A stretch of DNA of 41,305 nucleotides from contig WJMC01000138.1 in NCBI GenBank assembly GCA_014728145.1, positions 1 to 41,305 of the forward strand. Direction: 5' to 3'. The DNA comes from Candidatus Zixiibacteriota bacterium. GTDB lineage: Bacteria; Zixibacteria; MSB-5A5; JAABVY01. The translations under genes were made by a program, and so were the position numbers. This document shows, piece by piece, positions 25,417-34,181 of this stretch (position 1 is its first letter; every line of letters begins with the position of its first letter). Under the pieces are notes generated by a model. That model was given only the letters and a program-made list of their open reading frames with translations, made no database searches and was not told the DNA's origin.

Positions 25417-27294
25417 ATGCGGCAGGTCTACTTAAATCAGGTCGAGATGTCATACCCGGGCAAGGAATTGTTTTCCGGACTCTCATGGCAGATAAACAGG
25501 GGCGAAAAAATCGCCCTGATCGGGCGCAACGGTGTCGGCAAAACTACTTTGTTTCAGATCATCAAAGGCGACCTGACACCGGTCTCCGGTCAGGTCGAAA
25601 AAGCGAGAGCGGTTAAAATCGGTTACCTTCCACAGGAAGCGGAGATAATAAGCGGACGTACTCTGTGGGTGGAGATGCTCGACGCTTTCGCCGAGCTGTT
25701 GAAAATGCAGGCAGAGATCGAATCACTGGAAGCGGATATCGCCTCCGGGGAGGCCTCCCAGGCGATGCTGGAAAAGTATGGCCACCTGCAGGAAAGATTC
25801 GAGCTTCAGGGCGGATTCGACTACGAGGAAAAGATCGAAAGCGTACTTTTTGGACTGGGATTTGACCAGGACAGCTGGACCAAGGAAATCGCCTGCTTTT
25901 CGGGAGGAGAAAAAAACCGCATCTACCTGGCTAAAATCCTGCTCGAGAATCCTGACCTGTTGCTTTTAGACGAGCCCACCAATTATCTCGATATAGAATC
26001 TACCGCCTGGCTGGAGGAGTACCTGAACACTTTCGAGGGCAGTGTGATAGTGGTCTCACACGATCGCTACTTTCTCAATAGAGTCGCCCAGAAGACAGTT
26101 GACCTGACCCCGCATGGGCTCGAGGTTTACCATGGAAACTACGAATTCTACGAGAAAGAATCCGCCGAACGCCGCAGGCTGGCAAAGAAAGCATACGAGC
26201 ATCAGGCTGAAGAGGTAGCCCGTATCAAGGATTTTATCGCCCGCAATATCTATGGCCAGAAGACCAAACAGGCCCAGTCGCGCAGGCGCATGCTGTCGAA
26301 AATGGAGTTGATGGATAAACCGGCCGGCGACGCCTCCGACATGAAACTGCAGATCGAATCATCCGGGCGAAGCTGGCTCAATATTCTTGAGCTCGAGGAT
26401 GTCGCCAAGTCTTTTGGAAACCGCCAGCTCTTCTCCGATGTCAGCCTCAAGCTCCTGCGTGACCAGAAGGTCGGCCTGATCGGACCCAATGGTTCCGGGA
26501 AAACAACCCTGATCCGAATGATCACCGGTCAGATCGAACCTGACCGGGGCGAGATCAAAATCGGTAACAATGTCGAATACACTTATTACGACCAGGAACT
26601 GAATATCCTCAACCCCGAGTCGACTATAATCGACATGATCTGGGAGGAAAAGCCGGATGCCACCGCGGAGGAGCTTCGCTCTTATCTGGGTCGTTTCCTG
26701 TTTTCCGGCGAGGATATATTCAGACCGGTAAAATCACTCTCAGGAGGCGAGAAAAGCCGTCTGTCACTGGCTAAAATCTTTGCTAACCCGGCCAATTTCC
26801 TGGTCCTCGATGAGCCCACCAATCATCTCGACATCGCATCCTGCCAGATGCTCGAAAACGCATTGAAATCATTCGAGGGAGCTGTGCTGGTGATCTCACA
26901 CGACCGCTATTTTCTGGATAATACCGTGGAGAAATTGTTCGCGCTTGAAAATGGATCTGTCAATGAGTACCTCGGCAATTTTTCGTACTACTGGGAGATC
27001 AGGCAAAAACGCCTGCAACAGCAGGCAGAAACTCAGACAAAACAGAAAGAAAACGCAGAGACCCGCAAACAGTGGAAACAGCTCAAAGACAACCGTCGTC
27101 ATCGCAAAAAAATCGAAAAACTGGAAGCGACCATAGAAGAGACTGAAAACCTGATCACGGAGATTGGCGACAAGATCCTGGATCCCGAACTGGCCTCCGA
27201 CTGGGAGCAACTGGCCTCGCTCCAAAAACAAAAAGCCGATCTCGAGGCAGAACTCGAGAGATTGTACGAGGACTATGAACAACTCCAGCAGTAG
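25417..27294 (+). CDS. ABC-F family ATPase (Uup/EttA-like translation factor)
   Basis: 625 residues with two ABC domains and no membrane segments. Domain 1 has Walker A GRNGVGKTT (36-44), FSGGEKNRI and LLLLDEPTNYLDI. Domain 2 has GPNGSGKTT (356-364), LSGGEKSRL and FLVLDEPTNHLDI. The linker between them (about 250-320) is basic and fits the ABC-F tRNA-contacting arm. A C-terminal charged coiled coil (about 530-625) is like that of Uup. Members act on ribosomes, relieving stalling or antibiotic block; which type this is cannot be told. There is no visible ribosome binding site. The flavoprotein gene overlaps its last 20 bases. Confidence 0.93.
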   Translation: MRQVYLNQVEMSYPGKELFSGLSWQINRGEKIALIGRNGVGKTTLFQIIKGDLTPVSGQVEKARAVKIGYLPQEAEIISGRTLWVEMLDAFAELLKMQAEIESLEADIASGEASQAMLEKYGHLQERFELQGGFDYEEKIESVLFGLGFDQDSWTKEIACFSGGEKNRIYLAKILLENPDLLLLDEPTNYLDIESTAWLEEYLNTFEGSVIVVSHDRYFLNRVAQKTVDLTPHGLEVYHGNYEFYEKESAERRRLAKKAYEHQAEEVARIKDFIARNIYGQKTKQAQSRRRMLSKMELMDKPAGDASDMKLQIESSGRSWLNILELEDVAKSFGNRQLFSDVSLKLLRDQKVGLIGPNGSGKTTLIRMITGQIEPDRGEIKIGNNVEYTYYDQELNILNPESTIIDMIWEEKPDATAEELRSYLGRFLFSGEDIFRPVKSLSGGEKSRLSLAKIFANPANFLVLDEPTNHLDIASCQMLENALKSFEGAVLVISHDRYFLDNTVEKLFALENGSVNEYLGNFSYYWEIRQKRLQQQAETQTKQKENAETRKQWKQLKDNRRHRKKIEKLEATIEETENLITEIGDKILDPELASDWEQLASLQKQKADLEAELERLYEDYEQLQQ

Positions 27295-27886
27295 AAAAAT
27301 AATCGCTTTCAACGGCTCTCCCGTGATGAAATCCAACACCGACCTGATCACCCGGGAGATATTAGCCGGAGCAGAACAGGAAGGCTACAAAAGCGAGCAT
27401 GTCTACCTCAACCGTATGGCCATAATGCCCTGCCAGTCCTGCGGCGAATCACCCGGCGAAAAGCTGTGTTTCTACCAGGACGATCTCTTTCCGTTTTTAC
27501 ACACGCTCTCCCAAAGTGAAATTGTGGTGGTCTCCAGCCCGATCTATTTCGATTCAATCAGTGCTCAGACCAAGCTGTTTGTGGATCGCTGCAACTGTTT
27601 CAAACCGCTGGTCGGCTACGAGAGCGGAAACTTCAGGTTTGAACCTGTCAAACACAAAAGGAAACTGGGAGTTATCGTCTTAGTCGGTGGCGAGCGGGAG
27701 AAATTCGTCCATGCCCTGACGGTACTCAAGGGGCTTTTCATCTGGGCCGGTATAGAATTCTTCGATCAACTGTTGTACGCTCATTCCGACTACGGACTCG
27801 GCGCGGTCAAAGATGACCCTGAGACACTTTCAAAAGCCCGCACACTCGGGACTTCAGTTGCTTCATCACGTTGTAAATTAAAATAA
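27275..27886 (+). CDS. NADPH-dependent FMN reductase / iron-sulfur flavoprotein family
   Basis: 203 residues with a flavodoxin-like fold. The N-terminal FNGSPVMKSNT (12-22) is the FMN phosphate loop, and VVSSPIYFDSIS (86-97) contacts the isoalloxazine ring. MPCQSCGESPGEKLC places Cys53, Cys56 and Cys65 where archaeal-type iron-sulfur flavoproteins carry cluster cysteines, though one fewer than the four-Cys consensus. It is probably a cytoplasmic electron-transfer or quinone/oxidant reductase. The frame is open far upstream inside the ABC-F gene, but GAGG precedes the ATG at 27275 and homology starts there. The overlap implies coupled translation with the ABC-F gene. Confidence 0.88.
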   Translation: MNNSSSRKIIAFNGSPVMKSNTDLITREILAGAEQEGYKSEHVYLNRMAIMPCQSCGESPGEKLCFYQDDLFPFLHTLSQSEIVVVSSPIYFDSISAQTKLFVDRCNCFKPLVGYESGNFRFEPVKHKRKLGVIVLVGGEREKFVHALTVLKGLFIWAGIEFFDQLLYAHSDYGLGAVKDDPETLSKARTLGTSVASSRCKLK

Positions 27887-27944
27887 ACTTTTTTACTCCA
27901 TTCTTGTTATATAACCAACACGATCAATTTCAAAAAAGGAGAGC

Positions 27945-28391
27945 ATGGTGAAAATCAATGACATAATACAGGCTCAGGGAGAGAGAAAGATCTTAAGCAT
28001 CAGCCCGCAGTCATCGGTCGGCGATGCTCTGGAACTGATAGTCAAAGAGCGTATCGGCGCACTGCCGGTATTCGAGGGAGAAGATAACCTGGTCGGAATC
28101 ATTACCGAGCGTGATATCCTCTGGCGGATGCACAAGGAAGGCCAGGACGCCCTCCAGCGTCAAGTCAGTGATGTGATGACCGCAAAAGTGATCGTCGGTG
28201 TGCTCGATGATGATATCGAGGTAGCTGAAACCTTCATGACAGTCAACAGGTTTCGTCATCTTCCGGTTATGGACGGCAGTAAGCTGGTGGGCATGATTTC
28301 AATCGGTGACCTGGTCAAGAGCCAGATCAAAAATCTGAAAGTACAGAACCGTTACCTTAAGGATTATATCACCGGCAAGTATCCCGGATGA
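27945..28391 (+). CDS. Stand-alone CBS-pair protein
   Basis: 148 residues consisting of little more than two CBS motifs: ISPQSSVGDALELIVKERIGALPVFEGEDNLV-type sequence at about 19-55, and VSDVMTAKVIVGVLDDDIEV to GMISIGDLVK at about 71-128. A short charged tail follows. Such proteins bind AMP, ATP or SAM and regulate a partner. The next gene, 73 bases downstream, is a ThDP enzyme, which could be the partner (inference). AAGGAG is 3 bases from the ATG at 27945 and 6 from a GTG at 27948, so the first residue is uncertain. Confidence 0.9.
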   Translation: MVKINDIIQAQGERKILSISPQSSVGDALELIVKERIGALPVFEGEDNLVGIITERDILWRMHKEGQDALQRQVSDVMTAKVIVGVLDDDIEVAETFMTVNRFRHLPVMDGSKLVGMISIGDLVKSQIKNLKVQNRYLKDYITGKYPG

Positions 28392-28464
28392 TACACCTGT
28401 AAAGTTTAAAATGGACATTATCGGTAAATAAGCTTAGATTTCAATTCAGGTTTAGAAGATATAT

Positions 28465-30102
28465 ATGAAAGTTTCCGACCTCATCGTCGACTGCCTCGAG
28501 GCCGAGGGAGTAAAGTATGTCTTCGGTGTTCCCGGTGAAGAGACCGAAGACCTGCTGTTTTCGCTGGAAAACTCCAGCATAGAATTTGTCCCCACGCGAC
28601 TGGAACTGGGGGCTGCTTTTATGGCGGATGTTTTCGGCAGACTGACCGGCAAGGCGGGTGTATGCCTGGCTACCCTGGGCCCGGGAGCCACCAACCTGAT
28701 CACCGGTGTCGCCGATGCCCATCTGGATAAAGCGCCGATAGTTGCAATCACCGGCCAGGGTTCTTCCGATCGCATTCATAAAGAAAGCCACCAGAATCTA
28801 GACATAGTAAACCTGTTTAAACCGATCACAAAGTGGAACGCCTCGATCCGCAATCCACATATCACGACCGAGGTTGTGCGCAAAGCTTTCAAGCTGGCGG
28901 AGATGGAAAAACCGGGAGCCACACATTTCGAACTGCCCGAGGATATCGCTGCCCGAGAATGCGATCTCGAACCGATTCAACCTGTCCGCGTACGTCGTGC
29001 CGCGCCCGACTACAAGGCGATCAACCAGGCCCTGGAACTTTTGGGGAAGGCAAAGAGACCTCTTATTCTGGCCGGCAACGGGGCGATTCGCAAGATGGCT
29101 TCCAAGCACCTGCGGGAATTCGTCCAGAAAACTGGCATACCGGTTGTCTCCACTTTTATGGGCAAGGGAGCGATATCGGACGACAGCCCCTGTTCACTCT
29201 ACACGGTCGGTCTGCAAGCGCGCGATATCCACATGGACGCGATAGAAAAAGCCGACCTGATCATAACGATCGGATACGATATTGCTGAATACGCCCCGGA
29301 GCATTGGAATAAACGTAAAGACAATAAAATTATTCATATAGATTTTATGCCGGCTGAGGTCTATGAGTTCTATCAGCCCGAAATCGAGATAGTATGCGAT
29401 ATCTCGGCCGTCCTGTGGGACCTGAATATACAGTTTAAAAGCGCTGAATCGCGCTATGACAGCGGATGGTACGAACCGATCCGCGAAGCGATCAAAGCAG
29501 ACATAGAATCCTACCGGCTAAATGAAAAAGATAAGTTTACCATACCGGGGGTACTGGCGATTATCAGAGATATTCTCAAGGCGGGTGATATCCTGATTTC
29601 AGATGTCGGCAGTCACAAAATGTGGATCGGCCGCAACTACCCGGTTTATGAACCGAACTCGGTGATAATTTCGAATGGCCTGGCCAGCATGGGAATCGCC
29701 CTTCCGGGGGGAATCGCCGCCAAGCTGGCGTACCCCGACAGGCGGGTGGTTGCGGCTATGGGTGACGGTGGATTCTTGATGAATTCGCAGGAGATCGAAA
29801 CCGCTTGCAGGTGTGGTGTCGGATTTACGATCCTGGTATTCAACGACAACGACTACGGTTTGATTTCCTGGAAGCAGATTGGACATACCGGCAAAAAATT
29901 CGGTACCGTCCTGACTAATCCCGATTATGTCAAGTACGCCGAAAGTTTCGGAATCGAAGGTTATTCACCGAAAACCCTCGATGAACTGCGCGCTGTGCTC
30001 GATACCACGATCAGCTCGCAGAAACTTACTATAGTCGAAATTCCAATCGATCCATCGGTCAATTACGAACTCAGCAAGAAACTGAATCAAAACAATAAAT
30101 AA
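28465..30102 (+). CDS. ThDP-dependent decarboxylase, acetolactate-synthase-like; candidate 2-oxoglutarate decarboxylase
   Basis: 545 residues with the three-domain layout of the acetolactate synthase/pyruvate oxidase family. Glu47 in TRLELGAAFMAD is the ThDP-activating glutamate. GDGGFLMNS (433-441) starts the Mg-ThDP motif, ending at about Asn460-Asn462. The classic HEQ around that glutamate is LEL. No small regulatory subunit gene (ilvN) follows. Instead a succinate-semialdehyde-type dehydrogenase starts 17 bases downstream. This pairing and the N-terminal half resemble the cyanobacterial 2-oxoglutarate decarboxylase (Synechococcus 7002 A2770), long annotated as acetolactate synthase. Catabolic acetolactate synthase remains possible. 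Confidence 0.85.
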   Translation: MKVSDLIVDCLEAEGVKYVFGVPGEETEDLLFSLENSSIEFVPTRLELGAAFMADVFGRLTGKAGVCLATLGPGATNLITGVADAHLDKAPIVAITGQGSSDRIHKESHQNLDIVNLFKPITKWNASIRNPHITTEVVRKAFKLAEMEKPGATHFELPEDIAARECDLEPIQPVRVRRAAPDYKAINQALELLGKAKRPLILAGNGAIRKMASKHLREFVQKTGIPVVSTFMGKGAISDDSPCSLYTVGLQARDIHMDAIEKADLIITIGYDIAEYAPEHWNKRKDNKIIHIDFMPAEVYEFYQPEIEIVCDISAVLWDLNIQFKSAESRYDSGWYEPIREAIKADIESYRLNEKDKFTIPGVLAIIRDILKAGDILISDVGSHKMWIGRNYPVYEPNSVIISNGLASMGIALPGGIAAKLAYPDRRVVAAMGDGGFLMNSQEIETACRCGVGFTILVFNDNDYGLISWKQIGHTGKKFGTVLTNPDYVKYAESFGIEGYSPKTLDELRAVLDTTISSQKLTIVEIPIDPSVNYELSKKLNQNNK

Positions 30103-30118
30103 CCCTAAGAGGTGAAAT

Positions 30119-31477
30119 ATGAAGACAGTCAATCCAGCCACCGGCGAAGTCATAAAAGATTACAGCGAACACAATCCCGAACAGATCGACCAGATACTAG
30201 GCGATGTAGATAAAACCTGGCTGGAATGGCGCGAATCGGATTTTGGAAAACGCCGCGAATTGATGAATAAGGCCGCTTCTGTACTGCGCGATAACCAGGA
30301 CGAATATGCGCGCGAGATGTCGATGGAAATGGGTAAACCGATCAGCGAGTCCCGCGCTGAGGTGGAAAAATGCGCCTGGGTCTGCGAATACTACGCCGAA
30401 AACGCCGAAAAATTTTTAGCCGATGAGATAATCGAAACCGACGCTAAAACAAGCTTTGTCGCCTTTCAGCCGATCGGTACCGTATTGGCGATCATGCCCT
30501 GGAATTTTCCATTCTGGCAGGTTTTCAGGTTCGCCGCTCCGGCCCTGATGGCGGGCAACACCGGCGTACTCAAGCATGCTTCCAACGTACCCGGAAGCGC
30601 ACTCAAAATTGAAGAGGTCTTCCGTAAGGCTGGATTTCCAGAAAATGCTTTCCGCACACTGTTGATAGGATCCTCCGCGGTGGAAAAGGTTATCAGGGAT
30701 GATCGTATCAAGGCAGTAACTCTCACAGGCTCCGAACCGGCCGGTATGAAAGTGGCCGCCACCGCTGGAAACGTGCTCAAAAAGACCGTCCTCGAACTGG
30801 GTGGTTCAGATCCGTATATCGTTTTGGAAGATGCCGATATGCCGACCTGCGTTAACACTTCCGCCAGGGCTCGTATGATAAACACCGGTCAGAGCTGTAT
30901 TGCCGCCAAACGCTTTATAGTAGTCGAATCCCGTCTGGAGGAGTTCGAACATGCCCAGGCGGAAATTATGGGCAATATGAAAGTCGGTGATCCACTCGAC
31001 GAAGAGACACAGGTTGGCCCTTTGGCTCGTATGGACCTCCTGAAGGAACTGGATGAGCAGGTCCAGCAGTCGCTCACCATGGGCGCGCGACTTCTGACCG
31101 GCGGTAGAAAAAAAGACGGTCCGGGGGCGTTTTATCTGCCGACGGTGCTGACCAACTGCAAGAAAGGTATGAAAGCCTACGATGAAGAGACTTTCGGCCC
31201 GGTATCGGCAATAATTCCGGTCTCGGATATGGAGGAGGCTATTGCGGTCGCCAATGACTCATCGTTCGGGCTGGGTGGATCGGTCTGGACACAGGATCCC
31301 GAAAAAGGTGAATACGTCGCCCGAAAGGTCGTGACGGGCGCGATGTTTGTCAACGGTATGACCAAATCCGACCCCCGTCTGCCGTTTGGCGGAGTCAAAA
31401 AATCCGGCTACGGACGCGAGTTGTCTCATTACGGCATTCGCGAGTTCGTCAATATCAAAACGATCTGGATGGGTTGA
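30119..31477 (+). CDS. Succinate-semialdehyde dehydrogenase (GabD1/Sad type)
   Basis: A 452-residue aldehyde dehydrogenase. Catalytic Cys260 lies in NTGQSCIAAKRF and the general base Glu226 in LELGGSDP. MPWNFPFWQVFR and KHASNVPGSAL are the substrate- and NAD(P)-binding parts. The short length and the QSCIAAKRF signature are typical of the GabD1/YneI (Sad) branch, which oxidises succinate semialdehyde to succinate. It sits 17 bases after the ThDP decarboxylase gene with an AGAGG ribosome binding site. Together they could convert 2-oxoglutarate to succinate. The exact aldehyde is inferred. A strong terminator follows. Confidence 0.9.
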   Translation: MKTVNPATGEVIKDYSEHNPEQIDQILGDVDKTWLEWRESDFGKRRELMNKAASVLRDNQDEYAREMSMEMGKPISESRAEVEKCAWVCEYYAENAEKFLADEIIETDAKTSFVAFQPIGTVLAIMPWNFPFWQVFRFAAPALMAGNTGVLKHASNVPGSALKIEEVFRKAGFPENAFRTLLIGSSAVEKVIRDDRIKAVTLTGSEPAGMKVAATAGNVLKKTVLELGGSDPYIVLEDADMPTCVNTSARARMINTGQSCIAAKRFIVVESRLEEFEHAQAEIMGNMKVGDPLDEETQVGPLARMDLLKELDEQVQQSLTMGARLLTGGRKKDGPGAFYLPTVLTNCKKGMKAYDEETFGPVSAIIPVSDMEEAIAVANDSSFGLGGSVWTQDPEKGEYVARKVVTGAMFVNGMTKSDPRLPFGGVKKSGYGRELSHYGIREFVNIKTIWMG

Positions 31478-31498
31478 AAATAGCCCTGTTTTAAATAT

Positions 31499-31527
31499 GC
31501 CCGGCCTGATGGCGGGGCTTTTTTTTG
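31499..31527 (+). terminator. Intrinsic terminator after the aldehyde dehydrogenase gene
   Basis: GCCC and GCC (31499-31506) pair with GGC and GGGC (31511-31518) around TGAT, seven base pairs with one mismatch. A run of eight T's follows. It closes the CBS/ThDP/aldehyde-dehydrogenase unit. Confidence 0.85.
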
Positions 31528-31563
31528 AAACTTCCCGAAAACTAAAGACATTTACAGGACGCC

Positions 31564-31959
31564 ATGTTTAAACCGGCAATCATATATGATTCAAATTGCA
31601 GGCTGTGTACCAGCGTGGTCTGTTTTCTGAGCTCGCAGGATATCGACGGAAGGTTCGTCTATCTCTGGCGTGAATCCGAACAGGCCGAAAAGCTCCTGGA
31701 TGAAATCGAGTATCCAAAAGAGCAGACTGATACAATAATTCTAATCACTCCGAAAAAGTATCACACCAGAAGTTCAGCCGCATTAAATATCTGTCGCATA
31801 CTGGGTGGAGTATGGGAGATGCTGTATATCTTCATGTTGATTCCACGCGGTTTGCGCGACAGAATATATAGATTCATCGTGATAAACCGCTACAAGCTAT
31901 TTGGTCGCAAACGTTCCTGTGAGCTTCCCCCTGTCTTCACCCGTGTCGGGCAAGATTAG
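31564..31959 (+). CDS. DCC family thiol-disulfide oxidoreductase-like protein (DUF393)
   Basis: 131 residues. The N-terminal YDSNCRLCTSVVCFL contains Cys12 and Cys15 in the DxxCxxC motif that names the family (usually YDGDCPLC). RSSAALNICRILGG and the C-terminal YRFIVINRYKLFGRK match the conserved later part. It is probably a thioredoxin-fold redox protein with one central hydrophobic stretch. The substrate is unknown. It lies between a terminator and the next promoter, so it appears to be transcribed alone. Confidence 0.88.
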   Translation: MFKPAIIYDSNCRLCTSVVCFLSSQDIDGRFVYLWRESEQAEKLLDEIEYPKEQTDTIILITPKKYHTRSSAALNICRILGGVWEMLYIFMLIPRGLRDRIYRFIVINRYKLFGRKRSCELPPVFTRVGQD

Positions 31960-31998
31960 TCGGAATTACTAAAAGCACCGCAAATAGTGCGGTATCTA

Positions 31999-32026
31999 TT
32001 GACAAAACTAACAGATTCCGTATATT
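31999..32026 (+). promoter_or_regulatory. Promoter for the oadGAB operon
   Basis: A perfect TTGACA at 31999-32004, a 16-base spacer, then TATATT at 32021-32026. A start near 32033 gives a leader of about 69 bases. That leader holds a 5-bp hairpin (CGCAC 32074-32078 with GTGCG 32084-32088) directly before the GGGGGAGA ribosome binding site. Confidence 0.6.
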
Positions 32027-32101
32027 TTTGCTCTGTCAATGATTAATGACCGCTTGAAAACACAATCTACGTACGCACATATCGTGCGGGGGAGATAAAT
32101 T

Positions 32102-32314
32102 ATGGATTCATCAAACCTGCTGGTGATTTGTGCGATCGCCTTTGTGGCGGTCTTCGTCCTGCTGGTAATCCTGGCGGTAATCATGCGCGCGATTATCGCG
32201 CTCTTTCCGCAGGCCGACAGCGTCGAAGATGCCGCATTGTATGCCGCGATCACCGCAGTCGCTCAAGCCAACTATCCTGGAACAAAAATCACAAAAATTG
32301 AGGAAATACAATGA
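32102..32314 (+). CDS. oadG: Small OadG-like (gamma) subunit of a Na+-pumping decarboxylase
   Basis: 70 residues: one N-terminal membrane helix (about 5-30) and a short soluble tail (AALYAAITAVAQANYPGTKI). Size, topology and place before alpha and beta subunit genes fit the gamma chain that holds the decarboxylase complex together. Sequence similarity in such small subunits is weak, so the call leans on context. Its stop overlaps the next ATG by 4 bases. GGGGGAGA gives a very strong ribosome binding site. Confidence 0.75.
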   Translation: MDSSNLLVICAIAFVAVFVLLVILAVIMRAIIALFPQADSVEDAALYAAITAVAQANYPGTKITKIEEIQ

Positions 32315-34170
32315 TAACAGCCAAAAAGCCCAAAACAGTTCGTGTGATGTTCACACCTTTCCGCGACGGGCTTCAGAGCTCGTTCGGCGGTAAGGTGCGC
32401 CTGAATGATTTTCTGCCGGCAATGAAGCTGGCGGCCGAAGCTGGAATTCGCCACTTCGAATTCGGTGGTGGAGCCCGATACCAGGCACCCTACTTCTACC
32501 TCGGCGAAGATCCGTTCGAGGATATGCAGAAAATCCGGGACACAGTCGGTCCCGATGCCGACCTGCAGATTTTGACCCGTTCCGTCTCAGGAGTAACCCT
32601 GACCACGCAGTCAATCGAGGGTCTGCAGCTTCAGGCCAAGCTGATGAAAGAGTATGGTACTACCTGGGATCGCAACTTCGATTACATGAACGATGTACGC
32701 AACCTGATCAATACCGGCAAGCCGATCGTCGAGGCTGGAATGCACCACCAGTGCTGTATCGCCCTGATGGGTCTGCCGTTCGAATCCGACAAGGTTCATA
32801 CACCGGATTTCTATATCAATATCGGCAAACAGCTTCTCGAAGGCGATGTGCAGATCGATTCCCTCTGCCTCAAGGATGCCAGCGGGACGACTGATCCGAA
32901 TACGATCTATGAAACTGTTAAGGGGCTCAAGAAGATTATGCCCTCGGATATGCTCCTCTGGCTTCATACCCATGACACCGCTTCAACCGCGGTCGCCTGC
33001 TATATGGCCGGGATCGAGGGCGGAGTCGACGGTATCGATCTCTCCTGTCGCCCGATGGCTTCCGGAACGGTTCAGCCGGATGTGCGTTCGATGGCTCATG
33101 CCCTCAAGGGCACAGGCTACTCTCTCGATATAGATCCCAAGCGGATGCCCGAAATCGAGCGCGAACTGGCCGAGTTGATGAAGGAATATAATTTCAACCC
33201 GACTACGACCTCGGCTGATGCTCGTGTACTCGGCTTCCCTATGCCGGGTGGTGCGATCGGACCCAATGTGCACATGATGGTTAAAGCTGGTATTCTCGAT
33301 AAATACTCCGAAGTTCTCGAGGAATTCCCGGTTGTGGTAAAAGCCGGAGGCGCCTGGACCTCGGTTACCCCGGGTAGCCAGCAGTATTGGTTGCAGGCTT
33401 TCAACAACGTGCTCTATGGACGCTGGGAGAAAATCAATGACGGCTACGGTAAAGCCGTGCTCGGATACTTTGGACGCACACCGCTTCCCCCGGATCCGGA
33501 AGTTGTCAAGAAAGCCTCTGAGCAACTCGAGATGGAACCGTTTACCGGAGATCCCCTGGAGGCCGCGCCGAAAAATATCGGCAAAGCGAAAGAAGCTCTC
33601 GAGGAACGCAGTTTGCCGGTCAACGACAAGAATATCTTCCTGGTCCTGGCTTCGATGGTGCCCGGCAAGAAGATGGAACTCAACGAGGGTATCCGTCTGC
33701 TGACCGGAAAACCGCGAATCGATATTCCTCTCAAGAAGAAAGATGAACCGAAGCCTGATAAAAAAGCGGTATCCGCACCGCAGGCCAGAATGGAATCCGC
33801 GCCAACCGTCAGCGGACCGGTCAAATCCCGTTTGACCGTGGAGGAAAACGGTCGCAAACGAACCTTTACAATAACTATGGAGCCGGCAGGTGGCGGAGCC
33901 TCACAACCCGCGCCTCAGGCAGTCGAAACATCCGCGCCGGCCTCCGACAACGGCACCCCGGTGCATCATTCTTTCGCTGGATCAGTTGAAGTAGTCGATA
34001 TCAATGTCAAAGTCGGCGATTCCGTCTCGGAAGGACAGGTTATCGCCGCGGTCGAGGCGATGAAAGCCAAGCATGACATCAAAGCGCCGAAATCAGGCAA
34101 GGTCTCGAATATCCAGGCCGAAATCGGCGATGAAATCGATTCAACTCAACCGATCTTAACCATCTCATAG
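32311..34170 (+). CDS. oadA: Biotin-dependent decarboxylase/carboxyltransferase alpha subunit (OadA/PycB-like)
   Basis: 619 residues. Residues about 8-470 form the carboxyltransferase TIM barrel: FRDGLQS (17-23, metal-ligand Asp19), Lys188 in CLKDASG (carbamylated in relatives) and HTHD (219-222, metal ligands). A Pro/Ala-rich linker (about 480-545) leads to a biotinyl domain whose acceptor is Lys585 in VEAMKAKHD. Standard OadA/PycB has LRDAHQS and EAMKM; the FRDGxQS and AMKA forms mark a sister branch, so oxaloacetate is the likely but unproven substrate. It is placed between the gamma and beta genes, 11 bases before oadB. Confidence 0.9.
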   Translation: MITAKKPKTVRVMFTPFRDGLQSSFGGKVRLNDFLPAMKLAAEAGIRHFEFGGGARYQAPYFYLGEDPFEDMQKIRDTVGPDADLQILTRSVSGVTLTTQSIEGLQLQAKLMKEYGTTWDRNFDYMNDVRNLINTGKPIVEAGMHHQCCIALMGLPFESDKVHTPDFYINIGKQLLEGDVQIDSLCLKDASGTTDPNTIYETVKGLKKIMPSDMLLWLHTHDTASTAVACYMAGIEGGVDGIDLSCRPMASGTVQPDVRSMAHALKGTGYSLDIDPKRMPEIERELAELMKEYNFNPTTTSADARVLGFPMPGGAIGPNVHMMVKAGILDKYSEVLEEFPVVVKAGGAWTSVTPGSQQYWLQAFNNVLYGRWEKINDGYGKAVLGYFGRTPLPPDPEVVKKASEQLEMEPFTGDPLEAAPKNIGKAKEALEERSLPVNDKNIFLVLASMVPGKKMELNEGIRLLTGKPRIDIPLKKKDEPKPDKKAVSAPQARMESAPTVSGPVKSRLTVEENGRKRTFTITMEPAGGGASQPAPQAVETSAPASDNGTPVHHSFAGSVEVVDINVKVGDSVSEGQVIAAVEAMKAKHDIKAPKSGKVSNIQAEIGDEIDSTQPILTIS

Positions 34171-34181
34171 AAGGCGCAAGA

